64,000 bases of DNA from assembly GCA_002914845.1 (NCBI GenBank), contig JXTC01000011.1, forward strand, positions 2,082,821-2,146,820, written 5' to 3'. The notes beneath the pieces were generated by a model. The model made no database searches. It was not told where the DNA came from and saw only the letters and a list, made by a program, of their open reading frames with translations. A program made the position numbers and the translations under genes. Position 1 is the stretch's first letter. Every line of letters begins with the position of its first letter. Origin of the DNA: Trema orientale (lineage: Eukaryota; Streptophyta; Magnoliopsida; Rosales; Cannabaceae). Below, one piece after another: positions 1-12,224 of this stretch.

Positions 1-255
1 TGTATGTACATGCAGTAATTGAAGCAACATTAGTTAAAGGTCTTTGATTTTTGTTGATTCAAATTTGGTTTTGTTATTCAATTGTTTTGTGTGTGTACTT
101 TTTTGGGGATTTCATTATTCTTCTTTATTTACTTTCTATTTCTTATCATTGAGATGAGTTTTGATTATGATTCAGTGCAACTGTTGAAACATTAATTGTT
201 GATTGGATTGATCTTTATTTAAATTTATGGGCACAATGGCCTCACTAATTGGTCA
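1..255. other. AT-rich intergenic sequence, nothing recognised
   Basis: No open frame, repeat or splice structure could be supported here. It may be intron or 3' flank of a gene lying left of the window, but nothing shows that. Confidence 0.3.
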
Positions 256-1597
256 TACAGTGGCAGAACCAGGAATTTATTCCAGGGTGGGAATTAAAAA
301 AATCAAAATTTTTTACTATAAAAAATTATTTGTTATTATATAAAAATTTACACACTAATGAAAAATAAAACTTATATATAAATTCATAATCAAATATACA
401 TTACAAAACTTAAGAAAATATAAATGTAAAACATTAAGATAATTCTATCAACATATATATAAATATATACAAACACACCCAAAGTTCACATACATGTACT
501 CAAAGAAAATTTTGCTTTTTTGATTTTAAGAGGTGCCCTAATATAATATAATATGATATGATAGCTGCTAATTATTAATAATAAATTCTAGGAAACAAAA
601 AGTTTTTGATAAGTATTAGGGAAGAGAAAATCTGAAATGGTTAAAAAAAATGATAAAGAGGAGCTTTTAAAGAAAAATATAAAATATGTATATAGTATTT
701 ATTAAGGAGTAAAGAAATGGAAAATAAAGAATTTAAATTTTTAATAATGTCAAATATAGAAATAAAATATTTATATAAAATATTATGGATTTAAATTATA
801 TAATATATAAAAGGATGTTTTTTTTCTCAAAAGCTACAAGTACCATAGTGCTCAAGGATTTTTTCTTTTCAAACATTACATGTATAGTAGTTGTTGACGG
901 AGGTTTTGTCAACAATGAATATAGGAAATTGCGAGATGTGGCTTGTGTGTGAAAAAGGTTGATAAATTAAAGCAAATAAGGAGATACAAATTTTATAGTG
1001 GTTTAGCCCCAAAAAAGATGAGCCTACATCCACTGTTCTTCACTATTTTCTGGAGAATTACAAGAGTTTCTCTAAGCCTCAAGGTGAGAGCAAAGAGAGA
1101 ATTAGAGAGAGAATTACAGAGAAAGTGTATAGTGAAGTAATTGTCAGATGACTGTCAGATATTGTGTCTAAATTATGAGACTGAGCCCCCTTTATATAGG
1201 TGAGGGTGGCTTCAGGTTTCCCAATTTTGTGAATAAGAAACTACATAATAAAATACAATATAATATTGAGATTGGGTGACTACACAATAATGGGTAATTA
1301 TCTCCTCTTCAATTAGCTAGCTGCCTTCTTTATGGATTAGGTAAGTCAACTATTTGTGGTGGTCAAAAAATCACACAACAGTAATTATTAATGATTATAT
1401 AAATAATTTAAGTTCTAAGTTTTGAATGAGACAAAGTATAGATATTAATGTAAGAATTTATAGAAAAAAAATTGTTTATATATATCCTATTAAACTTAAT
1501 ATGCTTATATATAATATATAAATATAAAAGGCTAAGGAATTTTCAAAAATCCAGGGGCATATGCCCCCTTACCTTTAACGTAGCCTCTGGTCTATAT
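256..1597. mobile_element. Candidate decayed transposable element
   Basis: The left edge reads GTGGCAGAACCAGG followed by a G-rich TTCCAGGGTGGG. The right edge, read on the other strand, has CCAGAGGCTAC and then a G-rich GGGGGCATATGCCCC. This 'GTGGCGGAGCCAGG...GGGGGCA' edge type is common in plant non-autonomous elements, and similar edges occur at 12225-12838 and 42010-42348. The interior is AT-rich with no coding capacity. It contains a TATA-like ctttatatagg near 1190 that could come from an LTR promoter. The inverted match is weak, so class and exact ends are uncertain. Confidence 0.3.
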
Positions 1598-2378
1598 GCT
1601 GACCCATTTAGTAACTGAGGAGAAAGGAGTCAAGGTCCACAACTTTGGTTCTGAGTAGGTCATTTAAGGTATGGTTATTTCCTTTACTAATTTAAGTTAC
1701 GTGTTTTATTCTAATTTTTCTCCCCCTTTTTTCCTCACCATGAAATGATGGAAACATGAAATCAAATGTTATTCTTCCTTTCTTTCTTTTTTTTTTGAAA
1801 AAAAAGAAAACAATTAATAGAGGGTATGTGTTAGCACATGTCAGACATTCAGAATATAGATGTTTAGTTGATCATATTACTTTTGCAAGATTATTTAAAT
1901 TTTGAGGCAATGTTATCAGTACAAGTTTAATTAACAATATCACCCTAGTGCACAAAAAGTGTGACAATTATGTCAGATACTACGAAAATAATGGAGTTAG
2001 GCAGCGTTTCCACTTATTAGTTATTATACTGCTCAATACGATACTGCATATCATTTGGAAAACGGAGTTCAATAATGATATCACACCTCCATTATCTATT
2101 ACCCTTTTGAGTATTTATAGCAAATGTCTGTTTTTTCCCTTTATTTTAAGAAATTAATGGCTTTCTTTTTACATATGCAATAATTATCCTTTTTTTAATG
2201 CAGAATGACTATTTTTTAGTATATCATTCGCATATTAGTAAATCATGTATCATATCAAATTATCAATTTTATATCAGTATATTAATTTTTATTCGTTAGT
2301 ATATCAATTTCATATAAATTATTATGTGTTAGTACATCAGTTTTATAAGTTTTTTTCATAAAGTAATAAACTGATAAA

Positions 2379-2418
<40 letters not shown>

Positions 2419-2728
2419 CTTAAAAAAAATTGATTTATTTTAGCCTTTCTTTTATTAACCCGATCATTTTGCGAAATATTTTAATAAATTTGGCCGTTTT
2501 TCAATAATATTTGAAAATCGGCCATTCCTTAAACTAGAACCCAAAATTCTGCTATTTGTTTAAAAGCTTTTGTCTATTTTCTATGCACAATTGATCGGGG
2601 TGCGTGCCTTTCCAAAATAGACTCTTACAATTTAGTATTTTTAAATTAATGATCGACCATTTAAAAGGACTATTTTACGTCCAGCTTTAAAAGGTAAGTT
2701 GTGCACTAAAAATCACTTTCAAAGGTCT
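1598..2728. other. AT-rich intergenic sequence with (AT)n
   Basis: This stretch has low-complexity AT-rich sequence and no supported gene. Between 2220 and 2345 a phrase like 'atatcattttatat...tagtatatca' recurs loosely, suggesting a decayed repeat. The (AT)n tract is listed separately. Confidence 0.3.
2382..2415. repeat. (AT)n microsatellite
   Basis: Uninterrupted AT dinucleotide run of about 34 bp, likely length-polymorphic. Confidence 0.9.
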
Positions 2729-2861
2729 TAATTAATGACCATCACTTACTACAAATTAAAGAAAAATGACACACACACACTACTAAGGTTTGAACCCCTG
2801 ACCCTCCCAAACACACACACAATCCTCAAATCTTGGACCAACTGAGCTAATCCCAGTTGGC
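2729..2861 (-). mobile_element. tRNA-derived SINE with target-site duplication
   Basis: Read on the minus strand it starts GCCAACTGGGATTAGCTCAG. It contains a pol III A box (TAGCTCAGTTGG) and, about 40 bp on, a B box (GGTTCAAACCT), the spacing of tRNA-derived SINEs. It is flanked by a 19-bp direct repeat with one mismatch (2710-2728 and 2862-2880, AAATCACTTTCAAAG then G/A then TCT), as expected for target-primed insertion. The same head sequence recurs at 11.9 and 12.1 kb. It has no coding capacity. The 3' end is AT-rich without a clean poly(A). Confidence 0.72.
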
Positions 2862-2880
2862 AAATCACTTTCAAAGATCT

Positions 2881-3944
2881 AGTTTTCCTAAGATCTCTTG
2901 ATTTTTGAAATTTAGTTCACGAAGTGATGACAAATCTTCCAAGAGGCACCCACTAAAGATTAGTGCCTTTAATTGTTACTGAAAAGGATGTGTAGTTAGT
3001 AAAAATAATCATACTACTTCGTGGAGAAATTCGTGCCAGGGTCTGTAGAAATTACTCTTTGTTAATAACGTAACCTCATTTTTATATTTTTTTGGTGATC
3101 AAAGTTGTTTTTTCCTAATGGATTGTTTATGTTGCTTTAGGATATACACTAGTATATCGGAAATTTTCAGTGAAATGTTTTCTTTATGAACTCGAATGAT
3201 ACTTTCACTTTTACACTCTTTAAATAAAGTCCCTCTTTTGGAAAGAGCGTTCATATAAAAGGAAAATAAATAAATAAATTGTCATTTGACCTTAAAGAAA
3301 GTAGGATAAAGACTATATCATTATGTTAATCATTGTGACCTAACTTATAATAACTAGTATTTCAAAAAAATACCTTATACTAACTAGTACTTCCCTCTCT
3401 TGAGACGAATTTCCTTTGAATCTCCAATAACCGTAACTTGATGCCATCCAAATAATCTCTTGTCCTTTTGTGATCACAAAAGAAATAAATAATTAGTGGG
3501 AACAGATTTTTTTTTTCTTGAAGAGAAGGAACAGATTAATTATACATTGGTGTTACTGTAGTAGTCCAATTTCGAACCGCATATGCTGTATAGATGACGA
3601 TAAATTCTATGCAACTAAAGCATAGCTAGTTATTATGGAACAGCCACTTCTAAAAAAAATACCAATAAAACCAGAACTACTTAATCAAATCAGCAGGTTA
3701 CATACAGGGACTTCTTGTCCGTTTTACATCGTGCAAATCGATATTAATATAATGTGGCAAAATGGATTGAAATAGGGAAAGTTACTTTGCTTGTCTTTGT
3801 ATGTGTACATATATAGTCATAGTTACACAAAGATGGTTTGCATATTATATCTCTCTTAACTATCTTCCTTTCCTCCTAGGCTCAACATTTTATCTGGGAA
3901 AAATTTCCCAGCAGCTAATTAAGAACAATTCGTTGAGGAAATAC
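2881..3944. promoter_or_regulatory. Upstream region of the NPF transporter gene
   Basis: No other gene is seen in this stretch. A TATA-like acatatatag lies near 3808-3817, about 130 bp before the chosen ATG. An in-frame ATG at 3801 lies at or before this box and would add 48 residues unlike NPF N-termini, so it is treated as non-coding. Transcription start is inferred, not shown. Confidence 0.35.
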
Positions 3945-6391
3945 ATGGCGATTTCTTCGGAAAAAACGACAACAACCGGACCAGTCTCAAGCAAGAAGGG
4001 TGGCCTTAGAACCCTACCATTTATCATTGGTTATAATTATTCTCTCTTATTCTGATTTTTCTTGTTTTACATGCAAAACTATATCATAATCAAGTATTAG
4101 TATATTGTACATAACAATATAATTACCAAATTAACATCGATTAAGATGTCAAAGGGTACTGTTAATTTATTAATTAATTAGGTGGGAATATATTTTGTGC
4201 AGCAAACGAGACATTTGAAAAGGTTGCAAGCTATGGGCTTCTGGCTAACATGATCTTGTACTTATTGGGAGATTATCACTTCAAACTCACCACCGGAGCT
4301 AATATATTGTTCTTATGGAACGCTTTATCAAATTTTACTCCAATCATAGGCGCTTTTCTTTCTGATTCTGTCTTGGGTCGGTTTCGTGTCATCTCTATAG
4401 GGACAGTCACATCTCTACTTGTAAGCAAATTTTTTTGGACTTTCATATTACTACTAGTAAATTTTACAAAGAAAAAAAAAAGTATATTAATTGTTCAGTT
4501 CTCTCAAGAAAAAGTAATTTTTGTTTAATATTTTTCTCCCTGCAGGGAATTTTAGTTTTACTTTTAACAGCGGTAATTCGAAAAGCAAGACCTCCTCACT
4601 GTGACCTAATGCCTGTAGAAAAATGTGAACCAGCAAAGCTTGGTCAACGTTTGCTACTCTACTCTTCATTTGCTCTGATGAGTATTGGAGCAGGAGGGAT
4701 CAGACCATGTTCTATGGCTTTCGGAGCGGATCAAATCGACAAACCCGAGAATCGAGAAAATGAGAGGACCTTACAGACCTTCTTCAGTTGGTATTACGCT
4801 TCAACTGGAATCTCCATAATGATAGCAGTGACAGTCATAGTATATATTCAGGATAAAGTTGGTTGGGCTCAAGGTTTTGGAGTTTCCCTGGGGCTAATGG
4901 CGTTTTCAACTCTCATGTTTTTCTCGGGTACTTCCCTTTATGTTAAGGTAAAGGGAAACAAGAACTTATTTTGTGGTTTTGCTCATGTGGTTTCTGCGGC
5001 ATGGAAGAATAGGCACTTGTCTCTGCCACCACAAAACAACTTTGACGGCTGGTATTATCACAAGGGTTCCAAGCTTGTGACCCCAACTGATAAACTAAGG
5101 TAAGACCACCATCTTCTAAGAAAAAACAATGCAATTAATTTGCTAAAAGATTTAAATAATTATAATTATTCGGATCAAGTTAATTGCTAGGTCATGATCA
5201 TGATTAATACAAAAGGCTCTTTTGTGTAATCTCTTTAGTACTTGTCATATGTCACTAGTGTTTTTATCCCAGAGAAATTAAATAGTATTTAAGTATGAAG
5301 TCTCCAAGTTAGATTGATCTAACGTTGGGTCCACTGCAAAACCCGAAAAATTGAGGGGAAAAAAAAAAGGGTTGTCCTTTAATTAGCACATATCCATTAT
5401 ATGACTGGTCGCACTAAACGGTGTTTGAGACTTGTATTTTTGGCTCAATTTCAGGTTCCTAAACAAGGCTTGCATAATAAAAAATCCTTCAAAAGACTTG
5501 AACCCAGAAGGGATAGCCAAAGACCCATGGAGTCTATCCACAGTAAGACAAGTAGAAGAGCTAAAAGCGCTGCTCAAAGTCCTCCCCATATGGTCAACGG
5601 GCATCTACATCGCTGCATCAGTCAGTCAACAATCATTCTGGATAAACCAAGCAACCCACATGAACACCGAGTTGTTCACCCGGCACTTCCATATCCCAGC
5701 AGGCTCATTTAGCGTCTTTACGCTCCTCTCTCTAACAATATGGGTGGCCTTATACGACAGACTCATAATCCCACTCCTCTCAAAGCGCAACCGGAAACGA
5801 CGTGGTGATCAACCCCAACTCCGACCCGGCTTCACCTTCAAACAAAGGATGGCCATTGGTTTGGCCATATCTTGTCTCGCCACCTCAGTCGCCGCCGTAG
5901 TCGAGAAAAAGAGGAGAAAACACGCGTTAATCAATGGAGAAACCATGTCAGCCATGTGGCTGGTGCCACAGTACAGCTTGGTTGGGCTGGCTGAGGCTTT
6001 TAACGCAATTGGGCAGATAGAGTTTTTCTATTCTCAGTTCCCCAAGAGCATGGCCAGTATAGCTGTGGCTCTTTTCACGCTTGGGATGGGCTTTGGGAAC
6101 TTGGTTGGGGCTCTTATACTGAAGATTGTGGATGATGGTACTAAAAACTATAATGGTGGGAACATGAGTTGGCTGCCTGATAATCCCAACCAAGGTCGGT
6201 ACGACTACTACTATTGGCTTCTCACTCTTCTAGGTTTGGTCAATCTCTTGTATTATTTCTTTGTTAGTTGGGCTTATGGGTCTTGTGAAGAGAGAAAGAT
6301 ATGGGATGAAGAAGAAGAAGAGGCCACGGAGAAAGTTCTGAAAGAGGAAGATTTGTCCAAATCTAAGGAGTCAGCTGTCTTTGCAGCCTGA
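3945..6391 (+). CDS. NRT1/PTR family (NPF1-type) transporter, 597 aa, 4 exons
   Basis: Proton-coupled nitrate/peptide-family carrier, expected in a plasma or internal membrane. Exons are 3945-4029, 4203-4420, 4546-5099 and 5455-6391, all with GT-AG junctions and a continuous frame. The protein runs from MAISSEKTTTTG to a C-terminal acidic tail ending ESAVFAA. Exon 1 joins exon 2 to give FIIANETFEKVASYGLL, with the ExxEK proton-coupling motif (E31, E34, K35) intact in TM1. Other family blocks are NFTPIIGAFLSD, SIGAGGIRPCSMAFGADQ, FFSWYYAS, KLRFLNKA across the last junction, KVLPIWSTGI, AMWLVPQYSLVGLAEAF and RYDYYYWLL. Length (597) is normal for the family. Similarity to NPF1.1/NPF1.2 is from memory; the LATD/NIP gene (NPF1.7) is in the same clade. 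Substrate (nitrate, hormone or other) cannot be read from sequence. Confidence 0.93.
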
Positions 6392-6424
6392 TTATTGTTG
6401 TTATTTTTACATGCATATAATATA

Positions 6425-6530
6425 AATATATAGATATATATATGGTTACCAATCCAATAAGTATTATAAATATATAGATATATATATATAGAATATATAT
6501 ATGGTTACCAATCCAATAAGTATTTTTAAC
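6425..6530. repeat. Two-copy 59-bp tandem duplication in the NPF 3' flank
   Basis: The segment containing GGTTACCAATCCAATAAG with preceding (AT)-rich tails occurs twice (core at 6444 and 6503). It lies just beyond the stop codon, probably in or near the 3' UTR. Confidence 0.8.
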
Positions 6531-7377
6531 GATGTTCTAACGGCTATAATAAAGTGCATGAAAAGACGTGCATTATTAATATTATTTCTCTATTATTTTT
6601 ATAATAAAAGAAATATATATGATAATTTTCACTAGCCAAATTAATGCCTATGCATAACTAAAAAAAAAAAAATACTTACTGGATTGATTATATGTATATG
6701 TATATATACTTGTGTGCTTTTGTATAAAAGCATTAATTTGGATTTTAGTAGGTTTTGAAAGTAGATAGATATATTGTAATTTGTAGTACTATTTGTAATA
6801 TTATTTTTATGGAGAAATAATGTCTTAAAATGACCTGTGTTTTTTGATGTGAAAATCTCTTTAAATTTAATTTTTTATGATACAAAGCCCTTAAAATGTG
6901 ACCCTCTAACGTCTATTAAATTGCAGAAATTAACAAAATTATTCTTAGTGAATAATAAATTTAATTTTATAATAAATAAAGAATTATGATATGTACTTAT
7001 TTCTAAATAATATTTTAATTTTCCCTAAGTAAAATAGTTTCGAAACAACGATCATATATCTAAACATGAAATGGAAATATAATATAAACCTTTATCTATT
7101 ATTTATTAAAGGCAAATTTTTCATTTATCATTAATATTCTCAATTTAATTTAGAGACACTTTTTTTTTCTCGTCCTACCTCCTTCTAATTAATTTTTTAT
7201 TTCTAAAAATATCTTCTCAAAAATTGATATAAATATCCTTATATTGCATTAAACAAATAAACATTATTTCTTAGCACACCCCTTCATACACCCAGTACAT
7301 CACTCCTATGAAATTATGTCATAGATCTTAAGGAATCAAAAATTTATATAATTTCAATTTTACAACAGTAATGCTAG
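6531..7377. other. AT-rich intergenic sequence
   Basis: No gene or bounded element could be supported; poly(A)/poly(T) runs and AT-rich DNA only. Confidence 0.3.
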
Positions 7378-7540
7378 GGATATATACAAATTATACACAA
7401 AGCTTACACACACTGACATGACATGTATTTTAAATACCCGTGTTTTTTCTCAAAGTAGGACCACGTTATGTACATAGGTGGTTAATATACACATTATGTC
7501 AGTGTGTGTAAATTTTGTGTGTAATTTCTGTGTGTCTTTA
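7378..7540. mobile_element. MITE with ~37-bp inverted ends (copy 1)
   Basis: Left end ACACAAAGCTTACACACACT and right end, reverse complemented, ACACAAAATTTACACACACT form imperfect terminal inverted repeats of about 37 bp. The core contains CAAAGTAGGACCAC. A second, inverted copy with the same core (CAAAGTAGGACCACATTATG on the minus strand) lies at 42565-42722. Non-coding; superfamily not assigned. Confidence 0.65.
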
Positions 7541-8520
7541 CAATTACTCTTTTTATAATTATGAATGAACAAATTATGAATACTGAAGATTTGAATCTAC
7601 TAATGTTTCTTTTATAAGCAATTCTACTAATAATTTTAATCATAATGAGTTAAGTTTTTTTTTTCTTTTTTTTGTTCTTATTTGTGTTTATTTATCAATG
7701 AATATGTCTTACTTCCTTCATTCCTTACAATTCTATGAAGTCTTTCCCTATCTATTAAAGAAAAAAAAAACTAAAAATAATAGTCATTAAATGCTGATCA
7801 AGTAAGAGGCAACAATTGGTTTGTCAAAGAGATTTGGTTTTATGGCATTTAATTAATTAGTAATTTTTTGTAGCAGCTCAACTTTTTTTCTTCTTCCGTC
7901 TAAACAGTATTCGTTATGCAATTTTTTTAGCAGTATATAGTTTTTTTTAAATGTAATTTATGTATAAATTTGAATTATATTCTTGAGTTTTTTGCTTTTA
8001 ATTCAGTGCAATATCCTTATCAATTTGATGAGCCTCCAATCTTGGTGAATCCTTAATCTTTCTCAAATAACTATGAAGCAATATACATCAAAATATTGAT
8101 AATAAAAAAATGGAGAAGAATACAAAAAAGCTTGAGTTCTAAGAAGGGTATTGAAATCTTTTCAAAAATATTTACTAATGGGTATTTTTATACATAATGA
8201 AAATTTAAAAGATGTGTAAAAAGATTTTTGAAATTTTAAATTTTTATGAGGTATTTATTTAGAATGGGGTGGGAAGAGAAAAAGCCACCCTTTAATTTAG
8301 CTAACATGAGAAGGGCAAATTTTAAAAATAGTCAAATTACAAAGTTTTTTATAATAAAAAAAATCAAATTCAAGTTACTCTATTTCTTAAAATAAAGGGA
8401 ATATTCCATTCAAAAAAAATAGAGGGACTATTTATTTTCTCAAAAAAGAAAAAAGAATTACAAGGTCACTTCATGACATTACCTTTTTCGTGGAACACAA
8501 ATTCAGAGTTTTGAAAAATG
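7541..8520. other. AT-rich intergenic sequence
   Basis: Low-complexity AT-rich DNA. No coding region, RNA gene or bounded element was recognised. Confidence 0.3.
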
Positions 8521-9096
8521 CTAGTGACTGAAATGTGGCAAAGTTTGGCCCGACCCATAGGAGGATGGGCCTGGGCTCGGCCCGACCCTAGGAGTAGGGC
8601 CCTTCTGGGCCTATGTATCTCGGCCCAGTGGGGTGGCCTGCGCAAGCTGGGCGCTTTTTTTTTAAAATTTGTTTTTTTAATTAAAAAACTCTTCGAACCC
8701 ATAAATACACCCCTCACTCATTTTTTTTACACTTTCAACCCAATACTCTCTTATTCTCTCATTCTCAATCTCTCTATATTCTCAAATTCTTCTTTTCTCT
8801 ATAATTCTATATAATTTTATTAAGATTTTTCTTTTTAATATTTTTATTAACTTATATAATTATTTTTAAATTTTTATCAACATAAGTTAAATTACATAAC
8901 ATATAATTTATAACTTTTATTTTTAATTAATATATATTTTTTATTTTTTTTTATTTTTTTTTGAAAACGGGCCAAGTATGGCTAGTCCGTTCTCGGCCCA
9001 CATGTGGCCTTGCCTAGAAGCCCGGTGGCCTACCGAGTGGGCTGGACTCCCATTTTAGTTTTCCGGACCGGCTCGATTTAGCCCACATTTCACTAT
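8521..9096. mobile_element. Candidate hAT-type non-autonomous element
   Basis: Ends are imperfectly inverted: TAGTGACTGAAATGTGGC on the left against TATAGTGAAATGTGGGC read from the right. Both subterminal zones are unusually GC-rich for the region and full of GGCCCG/CGGGCC words (8548-8650 and 8970-9080) around an AT-rich core. Subterminal CGGGCC clusters are typical of plant hAT elements, where they bind transposase. No transposase frame is present and no clear 8-bp target duplication was found. Confidence 0.5.
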
Positions 9097-9123
9097 AGGC
9101 CTGTTTTGGTCGAGCTGGTCTGA

Positions 9124-9237
9124 CCCACCTATTTTGTCATCCAGCACAAAAGGTGCAAGAAACTGGCGGCCAATTGCTGGCCTACCCATTTTGCCATCCA
9201 GCACAAAAAGTGCAAGAAGCTGGTAGCCGGTTGATGG
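9124..9237. repeat. 57-bp direct tandem duplication
   Basis: Two adjacent copies of a segment beginning ATTTTGTCATCCAGCACAAA (9131) and ATTTTGCCATCCAGCACAAA (9188) with a few substitutions, immediately right of the hAT-like element. Confidence 0.85.
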
Positions 9238-10325
9238 AGGTGAAAGGATAATGAAAGACGATACGAAAATAATAAAACAACAATATCAAGTATTAACGAC
9301 ATAAAAGTTCAAAAACGATAAAACAAAATAACAACAACAAACACAAAAACAAGAAAAAAGAATAACATTAACCTTAAAATAAAGAATATATTTAGTTTTT
9401 TGCCTCTGAATTATAGGCTTATCTCATTTTAGTCTTCAACTTTCAGGCGTGTAAATTTATTTATTTGTTTATTATTTGTTAAGTAATAGAATTTATAAAT
9501 TGTTTATTTATTAGCTCATTTGCGTTATTGAACAGCAACACCCAAATTCAAATGCTGAAAGCAATCACAAAAGTTCTGATATCATCAAGAGGGAGATAAT
9601 TTTACAAAGAGAAGAATATGTGCATCATTTCCATTAGTTAGTCTAACTAAACTACTCTTAGTACAGCAACACGTTTTGTAGTTTGTAGATGTGAAACGTG
9701 CTGAAATTGATCGGTTTCGTATGCTAAGTTTCTTTGTCAATATATTACGATTTTTTGATAAATTCCAGAGTTATAAACTTCTCAATTGTTGTTCTAATCT
9801 TGTTTTTGTTTTTTCTCCTTTGAGAGGAATTTTTTCAAATATTTAATTTGTGTGTGTGTGTGTGTGAGTTTTTTTTTTTTTATTGTAAAGAAAGAAAACC
9901 CAAAAGCAACAATCACATTAACAATTCTGTAAAAAGGACTTTCATCATACCTTAAAAAACGAAACTAAACATTTCACTTTTTTAAAGAAAAAATATGAAA
10001 CATAGAAAATACACAACATTGAGTTCTATTCGAAGTGGATCTCCCGCTTTTCAAAGCCCATAAGAATGGGGAAAACTCAACCTTCTAACGATGATAGGAC
10101 AAGGGAGTCTTTTGACCTAAGGTGACCAATGCCAGCCCCAAATCCTTCCTCTAAAAACAAAGACACAAATAGGAGGAACTTTCATCTTCAATATGAAAGG
10201 AAAAAAAAATAAACAAATAAGAGGAACGAGTAACAAACGAAACAAAGAAAAACCAATATTAAAAAAAAAAAAAAAGAAACACCGAAAAAAAAAATTGAAA
10301 TCCAAACCAATTGGATTTTTAATAT
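9238..10325. other. AT-rich intergenic sequence with (TG)n
   Basis: Holds a (TG)9 tract at 9849-9866 followed by poly(T) at 9869-9881. The poly(T) could be the reversed tail of a minus-strand retroposon, but no coding remnant was recognised. An A-rich tract lies at 10258-10295. Confidence 0.3.
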
Positions 10326-11708
10326 GGACAAATGACTCATTTAGTCTCTAAATTATGGGAAGATGTCTCACTTTGATCCCTAAACTTTTATTTTTATCAA
10401 TCTAGCTCTTAAACTATTTAATCCCCATTAGTCCTTTTTAGAATGTTCTGTTAGATTATTAACATATCTCCTTCTCACATGCCTCTTTTGGATTTCAAAA
10501 CGCTCTTTTAAAAAGAAAACCCAAAAAAACATGCCAACCCTAAGCTACCCCATGATGAACCACAACGCCTCCCCACCGTTGTCGTCGTCAGCTACAGTTC
10601 ATCGATCCCACTTGATTGTACTTTTCGGTGACTTTGTCCCAATAATCTAGTGGAAATGTTTTAATGTGAAGGTTCTATAATAGATAATTTGAAACAAAAA
10701 AGATTTATCAGTGGAAGGACATATTTATGTATTGGTACCGTTTGTTTTTAGTGTTTATGGAGCGAGATCGATAGAGAGGGACAAGCAAGTGGGATTCGAT
10801 AAGCAAGAGTAGACAACGGCGCCAGCAGTGGGGAGGAGCATAGGAATTTCAATGGCGCGAGACAGAGCTGGTTTTTTTTTTACCATCCTCGTCTTAACCA
10901 TTATTTTACTATACTCTCCTTGTATCAATCATCGTTTAATTTCGGAGAATCTCTATCAAGAAACAGTTTTTCCATCGATTTATCGGGGTCTCATTTGGAA
11001 TTTTCATATTGAGTCCATTTAAAAGATATTATATTGGCTCAAATCCTTTTAAAAGTTTAAATACATCTAAAGAAAACCTAAATTATAATTAAATCCATTG
11101 AAAACTCCAATTTAAACTCACATTTATTAGAATTATAATTTAATGAAAAAATATAATTAAATAATGATAGATGGAGAGAGGGTAGCAAGGAAATTGTAAA
11201 TGAAATTATGATGGGAAGCCATAATATCATAACTTATGAATATTAGTAGTTTTTTTAATGTTTTAAATTCCAACTGAATTATTTTTATGAAAAAATAATA
11301 TTATATATTAGGTGCAGGTAGGGACATGGCACTCAATCTCAAGTTAGCCATGCCCCATAAATAGTAAACAGGGAATTCGTGCCATGTGTCTTGCACTATT
11401 TATAATAATGAAATCCGCCCTATTCAGACTAGTTCATCGAGGCGCACCGCTTTATTTATTGAAATTGACATTCTTAAAGGAGTGACAACCTTGGTGGGGT
11501 AGCTTCAGAGTTTTTTTTTTTTTTCCCTTTTTTTAAGAATGTTTTTTTCCCAACAAAAAGGCTCATTTTATTAATAATTTATAAAACCTAAAAAGAACTC
11601 ATAGGGATTGAAATTTAATAGCTTAAGGACCAAACTAATAAAATTAAAAGTATAAAGATTAAAGTTAGACTTTTCTAGTAGTTTAGGGACCAAATAGGTC
11701 ATTCATCC
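10326..11708. mobile_element. Non-autonomous element with ~130-bp terminal inverted repeats
   Basis: The left arm (10326-10452) begins GGACAAATGACTCATTTAGT. The right arm (11580-11708), read on the other strand, begins GGATGAATGACCTATTTGGT. Both continue colinearly through 'ccctaaact...' and 'ctattaa..ccc.at.agt.ctttttag'. Long AT-rich inverted ends with an unrelated interior (10453-11579) suggest a Mutator-like or fold-back element. The interior has no transposase frame. A target-site duplication could not be fixed. Confidence 0.65.
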
Positions 11709-11862
11709 TTTCATTTTCAAATTTAATCTAATTTATAGTAGATTGGATTCCAATTAAAATTAAATTGCATTTAATTAGATCTGATCAAAGTTCCAACAAA
11801 TGAATCTATTTTAAACAATAAATTACCTAGAAAAAAAAGAAATTATTTTAATTTATGTCTTG

Positions 11863-12150
11863 TAAAATAATATAATTAAAGAAATATATGTGTGTATCTA
11901 TATAGGTACAGAGGGCCAACTGAGGCTAGCTCAGTTGGTCCAAAATTTGAGGGATGTGTGTGTGTGTGTTTTGGGAGAAGGGGAGGATCAGGATTTCAAA
12001 CTTTGGTAAAATAATACAATTAAAAAAATATATGTGCATTTCTATATAGGTGCGGAGGGCCAACTGAGGCTCGTTCAATTGGTCCAAAGTTTGAGGGATG
12101 TGTGTGTGAGTTTAGGAGGATCAGAGATTCAAACTTTGATAATGATAGGT
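11863..12150 (+). mobile_element. Tandem pair of SINE copies, 144-bp period
   Basis: A unit starting TAAAATAATATAATTAAAGA occurs at 11863 and again at 12007. Each contains GAGGGCCAACTGAGGCT and a tRNA-like A box (GCTAGCTCAGTTGG at ~11927; GCTCGTTCAATTGG at ~12070). A (TG)n stretch and a weakened B box (GATTTCAAAC; GATTCAAAC) follow. It is the same SINE family as the minus-strand copy at 2729-2861. The duplicated 5' flank shows the element and its flank were copied together, not inserted twice. Confidence 0.65.
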
Positions 12151-12224
12151 GTGTGAGTTATTTTTTTTTACCATTATAATATGTAATTGTATTAATTAAG
12201 TACCACTTTATATATATATATATA

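Noticed and set aside
3801-3944. Upstream in-frame ATG of the NPF gene adding 48 residues
   Set aside because: It overlaps or precedes the likely TATA box and encodes sequence unlike any NPF N-terminus; 3945 fits the family.
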